A stretch of 10,805 bases of DNA from a bacterium (GTDB taxonomy: Bacteria > UBP14 > UBA6098 > JAFGQG01). The notes beneath the pieces are model-generated. The model worked only from the letters and a program-made list of their open reading frames with translations, searched no databases and was not told the DNA's origin. The stretch is taken from contig JAFGGQ010000143.1 in assembly GCA_016930435.1 (NCBI GenBank), positions 1 through 10,805 on the forward strand. The letters run 5' to 3'. The position numbers and the translations under genes are program-made. Below, piece by piece: positions 1-8,123 of the stretch (positions are counted from its first letter, which is position 1; every line of letters starts with the position of its first letter).

Positions 1-21
1 AACCATCTGAGCTAATCGCCC
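1..21 (-). tRNA. tRNA gene, 5' end only (cut by window edge)
   Basis: Read on the minus strand from position 21 to 1, the sequence fits the tRNA 5' numbering: a seven-base acceptor strand GGGCGAT, then U8-A9 (TA), the D-stem strand GCTC, and a D-loop beginning AGATGGTT with the conserved A14 and G18-G19. The rest of the D arm, the anticodon and the 3' half lie beyond the left edge, so the amino acid cannot be read. A GGGCGAT acceptor with this long D-loop is seen in some Ile and Val tRNAs, but that is only a guess. The gene is divergent from addB. It is supported by sequence pattern only, since the cloverleaf cannot be folded from 21 bases. Confidence 0.8.
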
Positions 22-70
22 ATAAGATTTTAAAGTGTTTTGGATTCAGACCAAAACTAATTAAACCATA

Positions 71-99
71 AAACTATATTTTACAAGTGTTTATGTCAA
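71..99 (-). promoter_or_regulatory. Candidate promoter of the tRNA gene
   Basis: On the minus strand a perfect -35 hexamer TTGACA lies at 99-94. Two -10 choices follow: TATAGT at 78-73 with a short 15-bp spacer, or TAGTTT at 76-71 with the standard 17-bp spacer. Either would start transcription about 40-45 bases before the tRNA 5' end at 21, a reasonable length for a leader removed by RNase P. The -35 match is strong and the -10 is ambiguous. No gene other than the tRNA lies downstream on this strand within the window. Confidence 0.5.
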
Positions 100-169
100 G
101 TTTTTTTTGCAAACTGATAATAAAATATAATTTATAGCGATAACTTTAGAGGGGATATAGGAATTTTGC

Positions 170-197
170 TTGCATAAAGCAATATTGTATATATAAT
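170..197 (+). promoter_or_regulatory. Candidate promoter of the addB-addA operon
   Basis: A perfect -10 hexamer TATAAT is at 192-197. A weak -35 candidate TTGCAT (three matches to TTGACA) is at 170-175, giving a 16-bp spacer. Transcription would start near 204, some 20 bases before the addB start codon, leaving just enough leader for the AAGGA at 215-219. The surrounding 22-226 interval is AT-rich and otherwise shows no gene. A short palindrome CAATATTG (180-187) lies inside the spacer, and I see no clear operator function for it. Confidence 0.45.
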
Positions 198-226
198 AAG
201 AGCAGTCAATTATCAAGGATTGCTCA

Positions 227-3200
227 ATGCCCATTATTCTGTATCCCAATAAATTTACCATGGATTTTCTGACTCACCGGGAAGTTGTCCGGGGGGAAAG
301 GGTCGATCTCAATAAACACAAGGTGTTGAACGATTTCTTCAGTGAATTAATAGTCAAGGCAGATAGTTTACGAGAATTTCCGGAGCAGATAACTAGTCTA
401 TGCAAGCATTTGATGGTCAAAAGAGCAGTCAAGGAGTATTATGACCGGGAATTTAGCGGCTATTATTCAGAATTGAAGGAGTTTGAAAGCTTTTCAATAC
501 TGATGACATCACTTATCGGAAAACTTCAAAGGAACCTGATTGAACCGGATCAATTCATAGCCGCTGGGGAAGATTGTAATGATAAGATATTGAAGAAAAA
601 AATATTGGAGACCGGGTTCATATACCGTATTTACCAGAATGGAATGGGTTTGGCTTTTTCAGATCAGGAGTCAATGAATTTTCATTATGCCCGGGCTATC
701 AGCGGATCATCCCCAGGGTTATGGGGCGACAAAAGGCTTATCTTGCGGGGATTCATTAACCTTATACCATTTCATCAAAGGGTATTCAACTTATTAGAAG
801 ATGCGGGTTTTGAACTGGAATTGGAGCTCAATGAGGTCGCCGGCGTCTTTCCGGGAAGCAAGCTAAAGGCCAATGCAGTTCCTTCAGATTCACCCTATAA
901 ACAGCTTGCCAAATGCTTTTTAAATAAGTCCATTCCACAATCCCCGAACGAGTTGCCCCATATTGAAGTCATTCCAGTGAATAGGATAGACATGGAAGTC
1001 CGGGCTATAGGGGTGGAAATACTGGAGCTGTTGCGTTCAGGAGTAAGACCTTCTGACATTGCGGTTACTTTCAGTGACCTGAGCAAATATACCAAGTATA
1101 TTGATGAAGAATTCGGGAAACTGCATATACCCTATTATTATCGGCGGGGGAATCCCCTTCAGTTCTCCCCACTTATACGAACAGTACTGGCGGGTTTGCA
1201 GTTAAGTCATCAGCCCATGATCAATGCTTCCCGGCTTTTTGCATTTTTGAACTCCAATTTTATTGACCTTCTGAACTTTAAGGGGGGAACCGAAGTATCC
1301 CTTTATGCATTGGAAAAGCTAACCCGTGAAGCCGGTATCCTGGAAGGAGACCGGTCTCACTGGGAAAAACGACTGAACTATCATCAGGAATTTAGGGCTA
1401 AAAAGAACCCTGAATATGATGATACAGATATAAATCTTCTCTACAGTATTCTGGCTTATTTTACTACTCTGGGAAAGCCTAAATCATTTACAGAGCATAT
1501 TATTAGCATTATAGATTATCTGGTGGACTTCAATTTTCAAAAAAACCTAAGTAATACGGAAGAACATCTTCAAACATTCAATAATAAAGCATTCGCGCAG
1601 TTTATAGATGCTCTGAAGGAAATACAGGATAGCTGCCTATGCTATAGTGAGCACCATCATGGTAAATTGGACGAGTTAAGCGCTGCAGAATTTTATAATA
1701 TGCTGGAATATGTGATCCAAAACAAGAGTATAAATGTCCATGGAAATAAGGATGATTCGGTTTATGTTTTAAACGCCGAGGACCTGAAGGGTTTGAAGTT
1801 TAACCATGTTTTTCTTGGGGGAATGGTAGAAAAGGAGTATCCGGCCCTGCCCCATAGCGACCCCTTTTTCAAGGAGGACGAGAAAAACTACCTTAATCAT
1901 AAACTGGGCTATCCGGTCTTCGAGCTGAAGGGGCAAAGCATCCGTTGGCAGCGGGTATTATTTAGCAGTATTTTGGAAAGCTGTAAAGAGAAAATTCATT
2001 TTTCATATTACCGTTTTGATAAAAAAGGCAATGATATCACTCAGGCTTGTTATCTTGATGAACTCGGGAGTATCTATGGTGTTAATAAAGATAATGAATT
2101 AAGCCGTGGTTTTGATATTGTTTCCAAGTATTCCTATGCCCTGGTCCCCGGTATTGAGCAATGCAGCTCTGTCCGAGAGGTTAAAGAAGGGCTTATACAT
2201 AGCCTTTTTTGTGAAAAATGGGACCTTAATGAAGAGGATAAAGCAACATCACTTCAGTTGGCGAAACTGATAAGGAGCGGTAATATTCCACTTATCGGGT
2301 TTGATGATATTTACCGGCGTATCGGGATAGCTCGTCGCCGGGAAGCCTTTTTCCGCAGTTCCTCCGGAGTGAATAAATATGTTGATTCTTATTCCGGTAA
2401 TATTGCAGATGAAGGCGATGAACTGATCAAACAGGGATTATTAGCCAAATTACTGACCCATATTGAAGATGAACCCAATGGTTTCTGGACACAGAGGAAG
2501 CTCAGTGATTATGCCAAATGCCCATTCCGGTTTTTCTGCAGCAGTTTGCTAAAGATCAAACCCGTGGAATTCCTCGGAGTGGAGATAGATCGCATGGTTG
2601 AGGGTAGTCTATACCACGAGATATTGCAGCGGTATTATCAGAAAACGGCAGATAATAAATCCGGGGATATCCCTGATGAATGTTACATGAGAAAGCTAAC
2701 CGAACAGGTAATAGAAGAATACGAAAAGTATCGTTATGTTGGCGATCCCCAAATATGGGAGATAAAGAAAAGCAATATACAAAGGATATGTGAGCTCTTT
2801 GTCGTTTTTGAAAAGAGTTTAATGGCTAACTCCGGATTCAAACCTGTAAAGCTGGAATGGCATTTTGGCAGAACTTTAAAAGGCCCCCCGGAAAGATACT
2901 TATGCTGGGAATTTGATCCCGAATGCAATATATCCTTCACAGGCGTAATCGACCGGGTGGACAATAAGGTAGATGAAGATGGCAATCTGGTTGGATTGAG
3001 GGTGTTCGATTATAAAAGCGGAAAGGGGAATAATGTTGCTCAAAATATGATGGACAAGAACTTAGAACGGATGATTGAGATACAAATACCTTTATATATG
3101 CATGCTATAAGCGAAATAGAAGGAATCGACCCGGAGAGATTGCCGGATGGTTTTTCAGGACATTATTATCGCTTAGGGTATTTGTCAGATAATAAAAATG

Positions 3201-3439
3201 AACTGAATAATCCTAAAAAGGTAGGTGAACCTTTTAAAGGCACAAATAATACAGTACTATCCTATTACAACTATTCAGAGAAACGTGAGCATTTTAAGAT
3301 GTTCAAGGAATCAGTGAATGCTATGGTGAAAAGAGCTGTTGACGGTGATTTCCGGGTGGATCCGGTGGAATGTGAGGACTATTGCCCCTTTAAAATGATT
3401 TGCCGGTACGAGGGGCCGCATTTTCAGGAAAAAGAATAG
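227..3439 (+). CDS. addB: AddB-like subunit of AddAB helicase-nuclease (PD-(D/E)XK nuclease, Fe-S type)
   Basis: This is the probable second subunit of a RecBCD-like enzyme that processes double-strand DNA ends; in AddAB enzymes this subunit cuts the 5'-ended strand and recognises Chi. The C-terminal nuclease domain is intact: entry motif DYAKCPFRFF (C765), H797 in GSLYHEIL, D909 in GVIDRVD, D928-Y-K930 in FDYKSG, and Q953 in QIPLY. C765 with C1049, C1053 and C1059 gives the Fe-S staple pattern known from AddB, here C-x3-C-x5-C at the C-terminus. The middle region has the AddB-like stretch NHVFLGGMVEKEYPALP. No Walker A is visible in the N-terminus, and length is about 100 residues below B. 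subtilis AddB. An in-frame stop at 197-199 excludes an upstream extension. The ATG at 227 has AAGGA at 215-219, 7 bases away. The stop abuts the addA start. Assignment to the AddB/RexB group is firm; the exact subfamily is not. Confidence 0.85.
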   Translation: MPIILYPNKFTMDFLTHREVVRGERVDLNKHKVLNDFFSELIVKADSLREFPEQITSLCKHLMVKRAVKEYYDREFSGYYSELKEFESFSILMTSLIGKLQRNLIEPDQFIAAGEDCNDKILKKKILETGFIYRIYQNGMGLAFSDQESMNFHYARAISGSSPGLWGDKRLILRGFINLIPFHQRVFNLLEDAGFELELELNEVAGVFPGSKLKANAVPSDSPYKQLAKCFLNKSIPQSPNELPHIEVIPVNRIDMEVRAIGVEILELLRSGVRPSDIAVTFSDLSKYTKYIDEEFGKLHIPYYYRRGNPLQFSPLIRTVLAGLQLSHQPMINASRLFAFLNSNFIDLLNFKGGTEVSLYALEKLTREAGILEGDRSHWEKRLNYHQEFRAKKNPEYDDTDINLLYSILAYFTTLGKPKSFTEHIISIIDYLVDFNFQKNLSNTEEHLQTFNNKAFAQFIDALKEIQDSCLCYSEHHHGKLDELSAAEFYNMLEYVIQNKSINVHGNKDDSVYVLNAEDLKGLKFNHVFLGGMVEKEYPALPHSDPFFKEDEKNYLNHKLGYPVFELKGQSIRWQRVLFSSILESCKEKIHFSYYRFDKKGNDITQACYLDELGSIYGVNKDNELSRGFDIVSKYSYALVPGIEQCSSVREVKEGLIHSLFCEKWDLNEEDKATSLQLAKLIRSGNIPLIGFDDIYRRIGIARRREAFFRSSSGVNKYVDSYSGNIADEGDELIKQGLLAKLLTHIEDEPNGFWTQRKLSDYAKCPFRFFCSSLLKIKPVEFLGVEIDRMVEGSLYHEILQRYYQKTADNKSGDIPDECYMRKLTEQVIEEYEKYRYVGDPQIWEIKKSNIQRICELFVVFEKSLMANSGFKPVKLEWHFGRTLKGPPERYLCWEFDPECNISFTGVIDRVDNKVDEDGNLVGLRVFDYKSGKGNNVAQNMMDKNLERMIEIQIPLYMHAISEIEGIDPERLPDGFSGHYYRLGYLSDNKNELNNPKKVGEPFKGTNNTVLSYYNYSEKREHFKMFKESVNAMVKRAVDGDFRVDPVECEDYCPFKMICRYEGPHFQEKE

Positions 3440-6400
3440 ATGAGTAAGAAACTGGAATTAAATCCTCAGCAATTGGCTGCGATAATGTTAAAGGATAATA
3501 CCGCTATTTTAGCCAGTGCAGGTACGGGCAAAACACACGTGCTGGTGGAATGCTATTTACGTTTACTGGGAAAGTCCTTGCCGAAGCCTGTAAATGAAGA
3601 AAACAGCAACTTTGCTTATTCTCCCAAGGAATTAGTAGCAATTACCTATACTGATAAGGCTGCAGGCGAGATGAAGGTAAGGGTTCGGAAGGCTATTGAA
3701 CAAATGATACGGGAAGCGAAGAGTGATAAGGAGCAGAGATATTGGGAGAACTGCTACAGCCAGTTGGACGAAGCGCAAATTTCCACTATTCATTCCTTTT
3801 GCAGCCGGATACTGCGTGAATACCCGGTAGAAGCCAGGATCGACCCGGACTTCGAGGTCATCGAAGAGGAGCAGGCAGAGGAAATACTGGAAAATATCAT
3901 CAAGAAAAAAATAATCACCGGATTTTCAACCTATCCTGCACTTAAAACGTTACTTTTGACCATAAATTTCCAGGAATATACTTTTACGCCAGGATTAATA
4001 GGCCTTTTAAGAAATATCATTACTGAGATCAGGGTAAAGGATACCGGTTTTATCTTAAATCCTGGAACTCCGCTCGAATACTTTACCTCAAAGATATACA
4101 ACAGGAAACGGATAATAAAAGGGGCATTTGAGAGCATTCAGGATTTCTATGAGGGAATATATAAGGAAACGTTTAACATAATTAATACACAATGCTGTGG
4201 AAAAACCTCCTCGAAAACCTGCGAAAAGATTAAAAAATTCAATAAAATATGGGGTGAATATTTCCGTAACAGACCATACGATGAATTTAATATCAGTGAA
4301 CGTGATATTTATCTGAATGAACTACAGGAAAGTTTTCATCTTAAGTGGAGTAGATTAAAAGGAGCTCCCAATGTGGACAAGAATGATGTTGACACCATGA
4401 GGAGTTATTTAGCCTATAAGGATGAATTCGTAAAATTTCAAAAGGTCCATGAACAAGTTTTAGGCCTGACTATCGAGATCCTCACGGCTTACGAATGGGA
4501 AAAGCAGCGCTTATCGGTTCTCGATTACGATGATCTCCAGATCAAAGCCTTACGGTTATTGAAGTATAATCCTGAAGTCCTCAAGAAATATCAACGGGAG
4601 ATCAAATATCTGCTTGTGGACGAGTATCAGGATGTAAATCCTGTCCAGGGTGAGTTGGTCCGTGCGCTGACCTTCGGAGAATTTGTTGAAAAGGGTTCGG
4701 AGCCGGAACTCCCGGCAAACCGTCTGTTCATCGTAGGTGATAAGAAGCAGTCCATTTACCGTTTCCGGGGCGCCGATGTTACCGTCTTTGATAATGATAT
4801 GAAACTGATGAAAAGGGAGCAGGTGATTCCTTTAAATGTCAGCTATCGAAGCCGGCCTGAAATTGTTGAATTCGTAAATAGAATATTTTCCGGGCAGGTA
4901 ATGGTGGATTTAGATGAAAAGACGGATTATGATATCGACTATAATGATGGTGACCGAACCCATTTTCTTGAACCTTACCGTGAATCCACCAGGGAAATAG
5001 CGGTGGAATACCTGAATAATGATGATCAGAACCACCCAGTATCTGGTATTGATGAACGACGGAAAATCGAAGGGGAGGCCATAGCCAGGAGGATCAAGCA
5101 TTTCCTGTCCGAAAAGAGCGCTCTGCGTAAACCCAGACTGGAAGTGAAGGGAAAAATCCGGGATACGATCCAACCGAAAGATATCGCTATCTTATTACAA
5201 AAATCAAAAAATGCGGAGTATATTGAACTGGCATTAGAAAAAGAGGCCATTCCCTATATGGTGATAGGCGGAAAGGATTTTTACCGGAAACAGGAGATAT
5301 TCGACCTCTATAATTTCCTCAACTTCCTTACTTACCAGGATAACGTATCACTGGTGGGGGTGTTACGCTCACCTTTCGTCGGTCTTTCGGATAGCACTAT
5401 TTACAGACTGTTTGAACATAATCAGGGTAACTGGAATAGTACTCCGGGGAAAAACCCGGGGTGTTTCGAGGACATGGATACGGCCTTGCCAGGAATCGCA
5501 GCCGGCCAGCAGGAACAACTGAAACGATTCCAGTCACTTATCCGCTTCCTAAAACGCAACAAAGATCAATTATCATTGTCGCAATTATTCGACTTGATCC
5601 TGGAAAGAACAGATTATCTTGCGGTCAACCTGGGTACCTTCCGCGGAGAAGTCAAGTACGCAAATATCCAAAAACTCAAAGCTACTGCCCAGGGTTTTGA
5701 AGGAAAAGGCACCCCACTGCTCAGGGATTTTGTGGATTTCCTCCGTACTAAAATTGAAGGCATATCGAGGGAACCTAAGGCCCAAATTACGGACGAATAC
5801 CTGAATGTGGTGAAGATTATGACCATACACCAGGCGAAAGGACTGGAATTCCCTATCGTATTCATACCTGATACCGGAATGGAAATCAAGAATAAAGTTT
5901 CTGATATCCTATATTCGCCGGATTATGGAATACTCATTACGATGGACATTGCTTTTGATGATAGAGTAGAGGAAAAACAGAAATCGCCCTTAGTGCCGAT
6001 TGCTAAAAGTAGGGAATATCGTGAGGAATTAGCGGAATCGAAACGGAAGTTCTATGTCGCCTGTACCAGAGCGATGGATTATTTGGTATTTTCCGGAGGG
6101 AACCCCAATAATAAGAGTAGTTGGTATAATAACTGGATAAAGCCATTTATGGAAATTGATAATGCATACCCGCTTATCGAGGAAGTACCATATTCCAAGA
6201 TCACTACGATTGAGAACGAAAAAAGTCCCATCTGGGAATTGGATGAGCAGGGCCAGTTAATTCTTAATGATTATGATACTTCGCTTGAGATCCCTCCCAG
6301 TTCGGTCTCTATTCTGAAAGGTGAGAAATACGAACCGCCTTTAAGTGAAATATCCCTTTCTGCGACGAAGTTACTGGATTTTATAAAATGCGAACGCTAT

Positions 6401-7192
6401 TATTATAACAAATATATATTATGTTTGTCAAGTATTGTTGAGTTTAAAAAGGGTCTTTTAAATGAACATGGGGGCGGCGATTTTCTGGAAGCCGGGAATT
6501 TTGCCCACAGGGTAATGGAGCGTATTGATTTCAAAGATCCTGATCTTCTCAATCAGGTAAAGAGGATCATTGAGATAGAAAAGGCACATTTCCGGTTGGC
6601 CGAGGATGAGCTTAATAGTATCGGGAGCGACCTGACCGGTTTTCTGCAGTCCGGATTCGTAAATCTGGTAGCGGATGCCAAGATTATGGAGCGGGAGTGG
6701 CCTTTTATGGCGAAACTGGGCAAGTACCAGGAGGTTCCGATTCTCTTCGAAGGGAAAATGGATCTGATTTTCAGCACTCCGGCTGGGAAATGGGGTATAT
6801 TGGAATACAAATACGCCCGGAAGAAATCTGCTGATACTGAGCGATACCGCCTTCAGTTGCTATTGTACGGCCTGATACTTATAGAGCAAATGGGACTGAA
6901 TGGTGAGATTATTGAGCTCTATCTGGCTCATTTGAGGGAAAGGGGTGCGCCCCCTGAGGCGGTGGGTGATAACCTGAGTACGGATCCTTCTAAGTACCGG
7001 CAGTTCTTTCTTGAGCTGGCCTGGCAATTGGGACAGAAGCAGAAAAGGGATTTTTATTCGTCGAATAATTGGGAGAAAAGGGCCTGGAGCCTGCGCGAAG
7101 GCATACCCGTATATGAAATCTGTGATAAAGATAGCTGTGCGAATCTAAAATGCGATTTTTACGAGAAGTGCTGGGGGGAAGATAATCGGTAA
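3440..7192 (+). CDS. addA: AddA-like UvrD/Rep superfamily helicase-nuclease subunit
   Basis: This is the motor subunit of the predicted AddAB enzyme: a superfamily 1A 3'-5' helicase with a C-terminal nuclease, acting on DNA ends in the cytoplasm. All motor motifs are present: Q motif around N8-PQQ, Walker A ASAGTGKT (K31), Ia TYTDKAAGEM, Ib STIHSFCSRIL, II VDEYQD (D394-E395), III GDKKQSIYRFRGAD (from G433), IV SYRSRP, V TIHQAKGLEFP (T795-P805) and VI VACTRA (R877). The nuclease has H1023, D1108 (GKMDLIF), E1122-Y-K1124 and Q1139. Cysteines C984, C1233, C1238 and C1244 match an Fe-S staple layout (C-x4-C-x5-C at the end), with an extra C1228. AddA of B. subtilis is not known for this cluster. 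A further C252-C253...C261 group sits in the helicase insertion. Length is close to B. subtilis AddA (about 1230). The start abuts the addB stop, with AGGA at 3426-3429, so translational coupling is likely. Confidence 0.9.
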   Translation: MSKKLELNPQQLAAIMLKDNTAILASAGTGKTHVLVECYLRLLGKSLPKPVNEENSNFAYSPKELVAITYTDKAAGEMKVRVRKAIEQMIREAKSDKEQRYWENCYSQLDEAQISTIHSFCSRILREYPVEARIDPDFEVIEEEQAEEILENIIKKKIITGFSTYPALKTLLLTINFQEYTFTPGLIGLLRNIITEIRVKDTGFILNPGTPLEYFTSKIYNRKRIIKGAFESIQDFYEGIYKETFNIINTQCCGKTSSKTCEKIKKFNKIWGEYFRNRPYDEFNISERDIYLNELQESFHLKWSRLKGAPNVDKNDVDTMRSYLAYKDEFVKFQKVHEQVLGLTIEILTAYEWEKQRLSVLDYDDLQIKALRLLKYNPEVLKKYQREIKYLLVDEYQDVNPVQGELVRALTFGEFVEKGSEPELPANRLFIVGDKKQSIYRFRGADVTVFDNDMKLMKREQVIPLNVSYRSRPEIVEFVNRIFSGQVMVDLDEKTDYDIDYNDGDRTHFLEPYRESTREIAVEYLNNDDQNHPVSGIDERRKIEGEAIARRIKHFLSEKSALRKPRLEVKGKIRDTIQPKDIAILLQKSKNAEYIELALEKEAIPYMVIGGKDFYRKQEIFDLYNFLNFLTYQDNVSLVGVLRSPFVGLSDSTIYRLFEHNQGNWNSTPGKNPGCFEDMDTALPGIAAGQQEQLKRFQSLIRFLKRNKDQLSLSQLFDLILERTDYLAVNLGTFRGEVKYANIQKLKATAQGFEGKGTPLLRDFVDFLRTKIEGISREPKAQITDEYLNVVKIMTIHQAKGLEFPIVFIPDTGMEIKNKVSDILYSPDYGILITMDIAFDDRVEEKQKSPLVPIAKSREYREELAESKRKFYVACTRAMDYLVFSGGNPNNKSSWYNNWIKPFMEIDNAYPLIEEVPYSKITTIENEKSPIWELDEQGQLILNDYDTSLEIPPSSVSILKGEKYEPPLSEISLSATKLLDFIKCERYYYNKYILCLSSIVEFKKGLLNEHGGGDFLEAGNFAHRVMERIDFKDPDLLNQVKRIIEIEKAHFRLAEDELNSIGSDLTGFLQSGFVNLVADAKIMEREWPFMAKLGKYQEVPILFEGKMDLIFSTPAGKWGILEYKYARKKSADTERYRLQLLLYGLILIEQMGLNGEIIELYLAHLRERGAPPEAVGDNLSTDPSKYRQFFLELAWQLGQKQKRDFYSSNNWEKRAWSLREGIPVYEICDKDSCANLKCDFYEKCWGEDNR

Positions 7193-7238
7193 TAACGTTA
7201 TTTGGCTTTGTTGATTCAATACGTACGATTATCTTTTT
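7181..7238 (+). terminator. Inverted repeat with T-run between convergent genes, possible terminator of addBA
   Basis: GATAATCG at 7181-7188, inside the last addA codons, is perfectly complementary to CGATTATC at 7226-7233, and T5 follows at 7234-7238. The 37-base loop contains a 12-bp perfect palindrome AATAACGTTATT (7191-7202), which starts within the addA stop codon. The position and T-run suit a terminator for the plus-strand operon, and the downstream side overlaps the last codon of the opposing transporter gene. The stem is AT-rich and the loop is long, so it would be weak as an intrinsic terminator. It could equally be a protein-binding palindrome. Confidence 0.35.
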
Positions 7239-8121
7239 AATGTCTTTTGTGGTAGTATTGTAACACTATGCCCCCGAAAATAAGGACTAATCCGGCTATC
7301 GTGGAAAGCAGTATTCTCTCACCCACGATATACTTGATCAGCACCAGTGATATAAATGGGGAGATGTAGATTAAATTGCTGACCTTTGCGGTATTTTCGG
7401 ATAATTGTAATGCCTTCATCCAGAGCACAAAGGTGATCCCCATCTCGAAAACGCCCACATAGACCACTCCCGCAATTCCGTTCAATACGGGCAGTTTGAT
7501 TTCCGAGAATATAAGTGTTGCAGTTAGGATAAAGAGAAATCCAAATCCGAAGTTAAGGAAGAGCTTCAGGTTCTCATCACGCTCATCCTTAATATTTGCT
7601 ATCCAGAAGAGCGCCCAGAAAAGGGAGGAACCCACTGCCAAGATAACACCTATAGGATTCTCGAACCTTAGATTGCTCAACTGCCCTCGCGTACCGATAA
7701 TGATCACCCCGATAAAGCTGATGATAATGGCAAGGATGCTTTTAAAACGGATCTTTTGACGGAGAAGGGGGATGGATAGGATTGAGAGTGTGATGGGCCA
7801 GGTGTAGTTCAAGGCCTGCGCTTCCTGGGCTAACAGGAGAGAATATGCCTTGAATAAGACTACGTAGTAAATAAAGGGATTAAGTAAACCCAGCAGGATG
7901 GATCTTCGAAGATCCCTGTTGGAGATTCTGGTTAACAGCTTGAATTTCCCCTGAATGCAGAGTGAGATGAACAGGACTATGACCGAAGTCGCGGATGAAT
8001 ATAGAAGTAGTTGCAGGGAATCGACATATCTCAATGCCAGTTTAAAGGCAGATGCGACTGTGGACCAGATCAGAACAGCGCTGAGAGCGTAGAGGTAAGC
8101 TTTAGTTTGCCTGGTTAGCAA
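7237..8121 (-). CDS. EamA-family (DMT superfamily) ten-helix transporter, TTG start
   Basis: An inner-membrane permease of the drug/metabolite transporter superfamily, about 294 aa, the usual size. Two EamA repeats are visible, at residues about 9-144 (with EAQALNYTWP near 100-109 and a helix ending IIIGTRG) and about 157-290 (ISPFISLVL, then a glycine-rich last helix), consistent with ten helices and a basic HKRH tail. The start is taken at TTG 8121-8119. It has AAGGA 6 bases upstream (8132-8128), lies just before the first membrane helix, and no ATG occurs until about residue 227. A longer reading to 8253 would add 44 hydrophilic residues encoded out of frame inside the racemase gene. The gene begins 2 bp after the racemase stop, so the two are probably co-translated. 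Substrate cannot be told from sequence; export or uptake of an amino acid or related metabolite is an inference from the neighbour. Confidence 0.85.
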   Translation of the reverse strand: MLTRQTKAYLYALSAVLIWSTVASAFKLALRYVDSLQLLLYSSATSVIVLFISLCIQGKFKLLTRISNRDLRRSILLGLLNPFIYYVVLFKAYSLLLAQEAQALNYTWPITLSILSIPLLRQKIRFKSILAIIISFIGVIIIGTRGQLSNLRFENPIGVILAVGSSLFWALFWIANIKDERDENLKLFLNFGFGFLFILTATLIFSEIKLPVLNGIAGVVYVGVFEMGITFVLWMKALQLSENTAKVSNLIYISPFISLVLIKYIVGERILLSTIAGLVLIFGGIVLQYYHKRH

Positions 8122-8123
8122 GA

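Noticed and set aside
94-108. T8 tract at 101-108 as a plus-strand terminator of an upstream gene
   Set aside because: No stem precedes the T-run (CAAG occurs twice as a direct, not inverted, repeat), and the only upstream gene is on the other strand.
4910-6810. Several 60-90 codon frames opposite or overlapping addA (and similar ones within addB, racemase, ogg and tldE)
   Set aside because: They lack ribosome binding sites and recognisable domains, and lie wholly inside strongly supported genes, so they are frame shadows.
227-7192. A novel anti-phage helicase-nuclease defence system
   Set aside because: The pair has the motif set, sizes and gene order of housekeeping AddAB, and no defence, mobile or toxin genes lie nearby. 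Linear phage DNA degradation is a normal side role of such enzymes.
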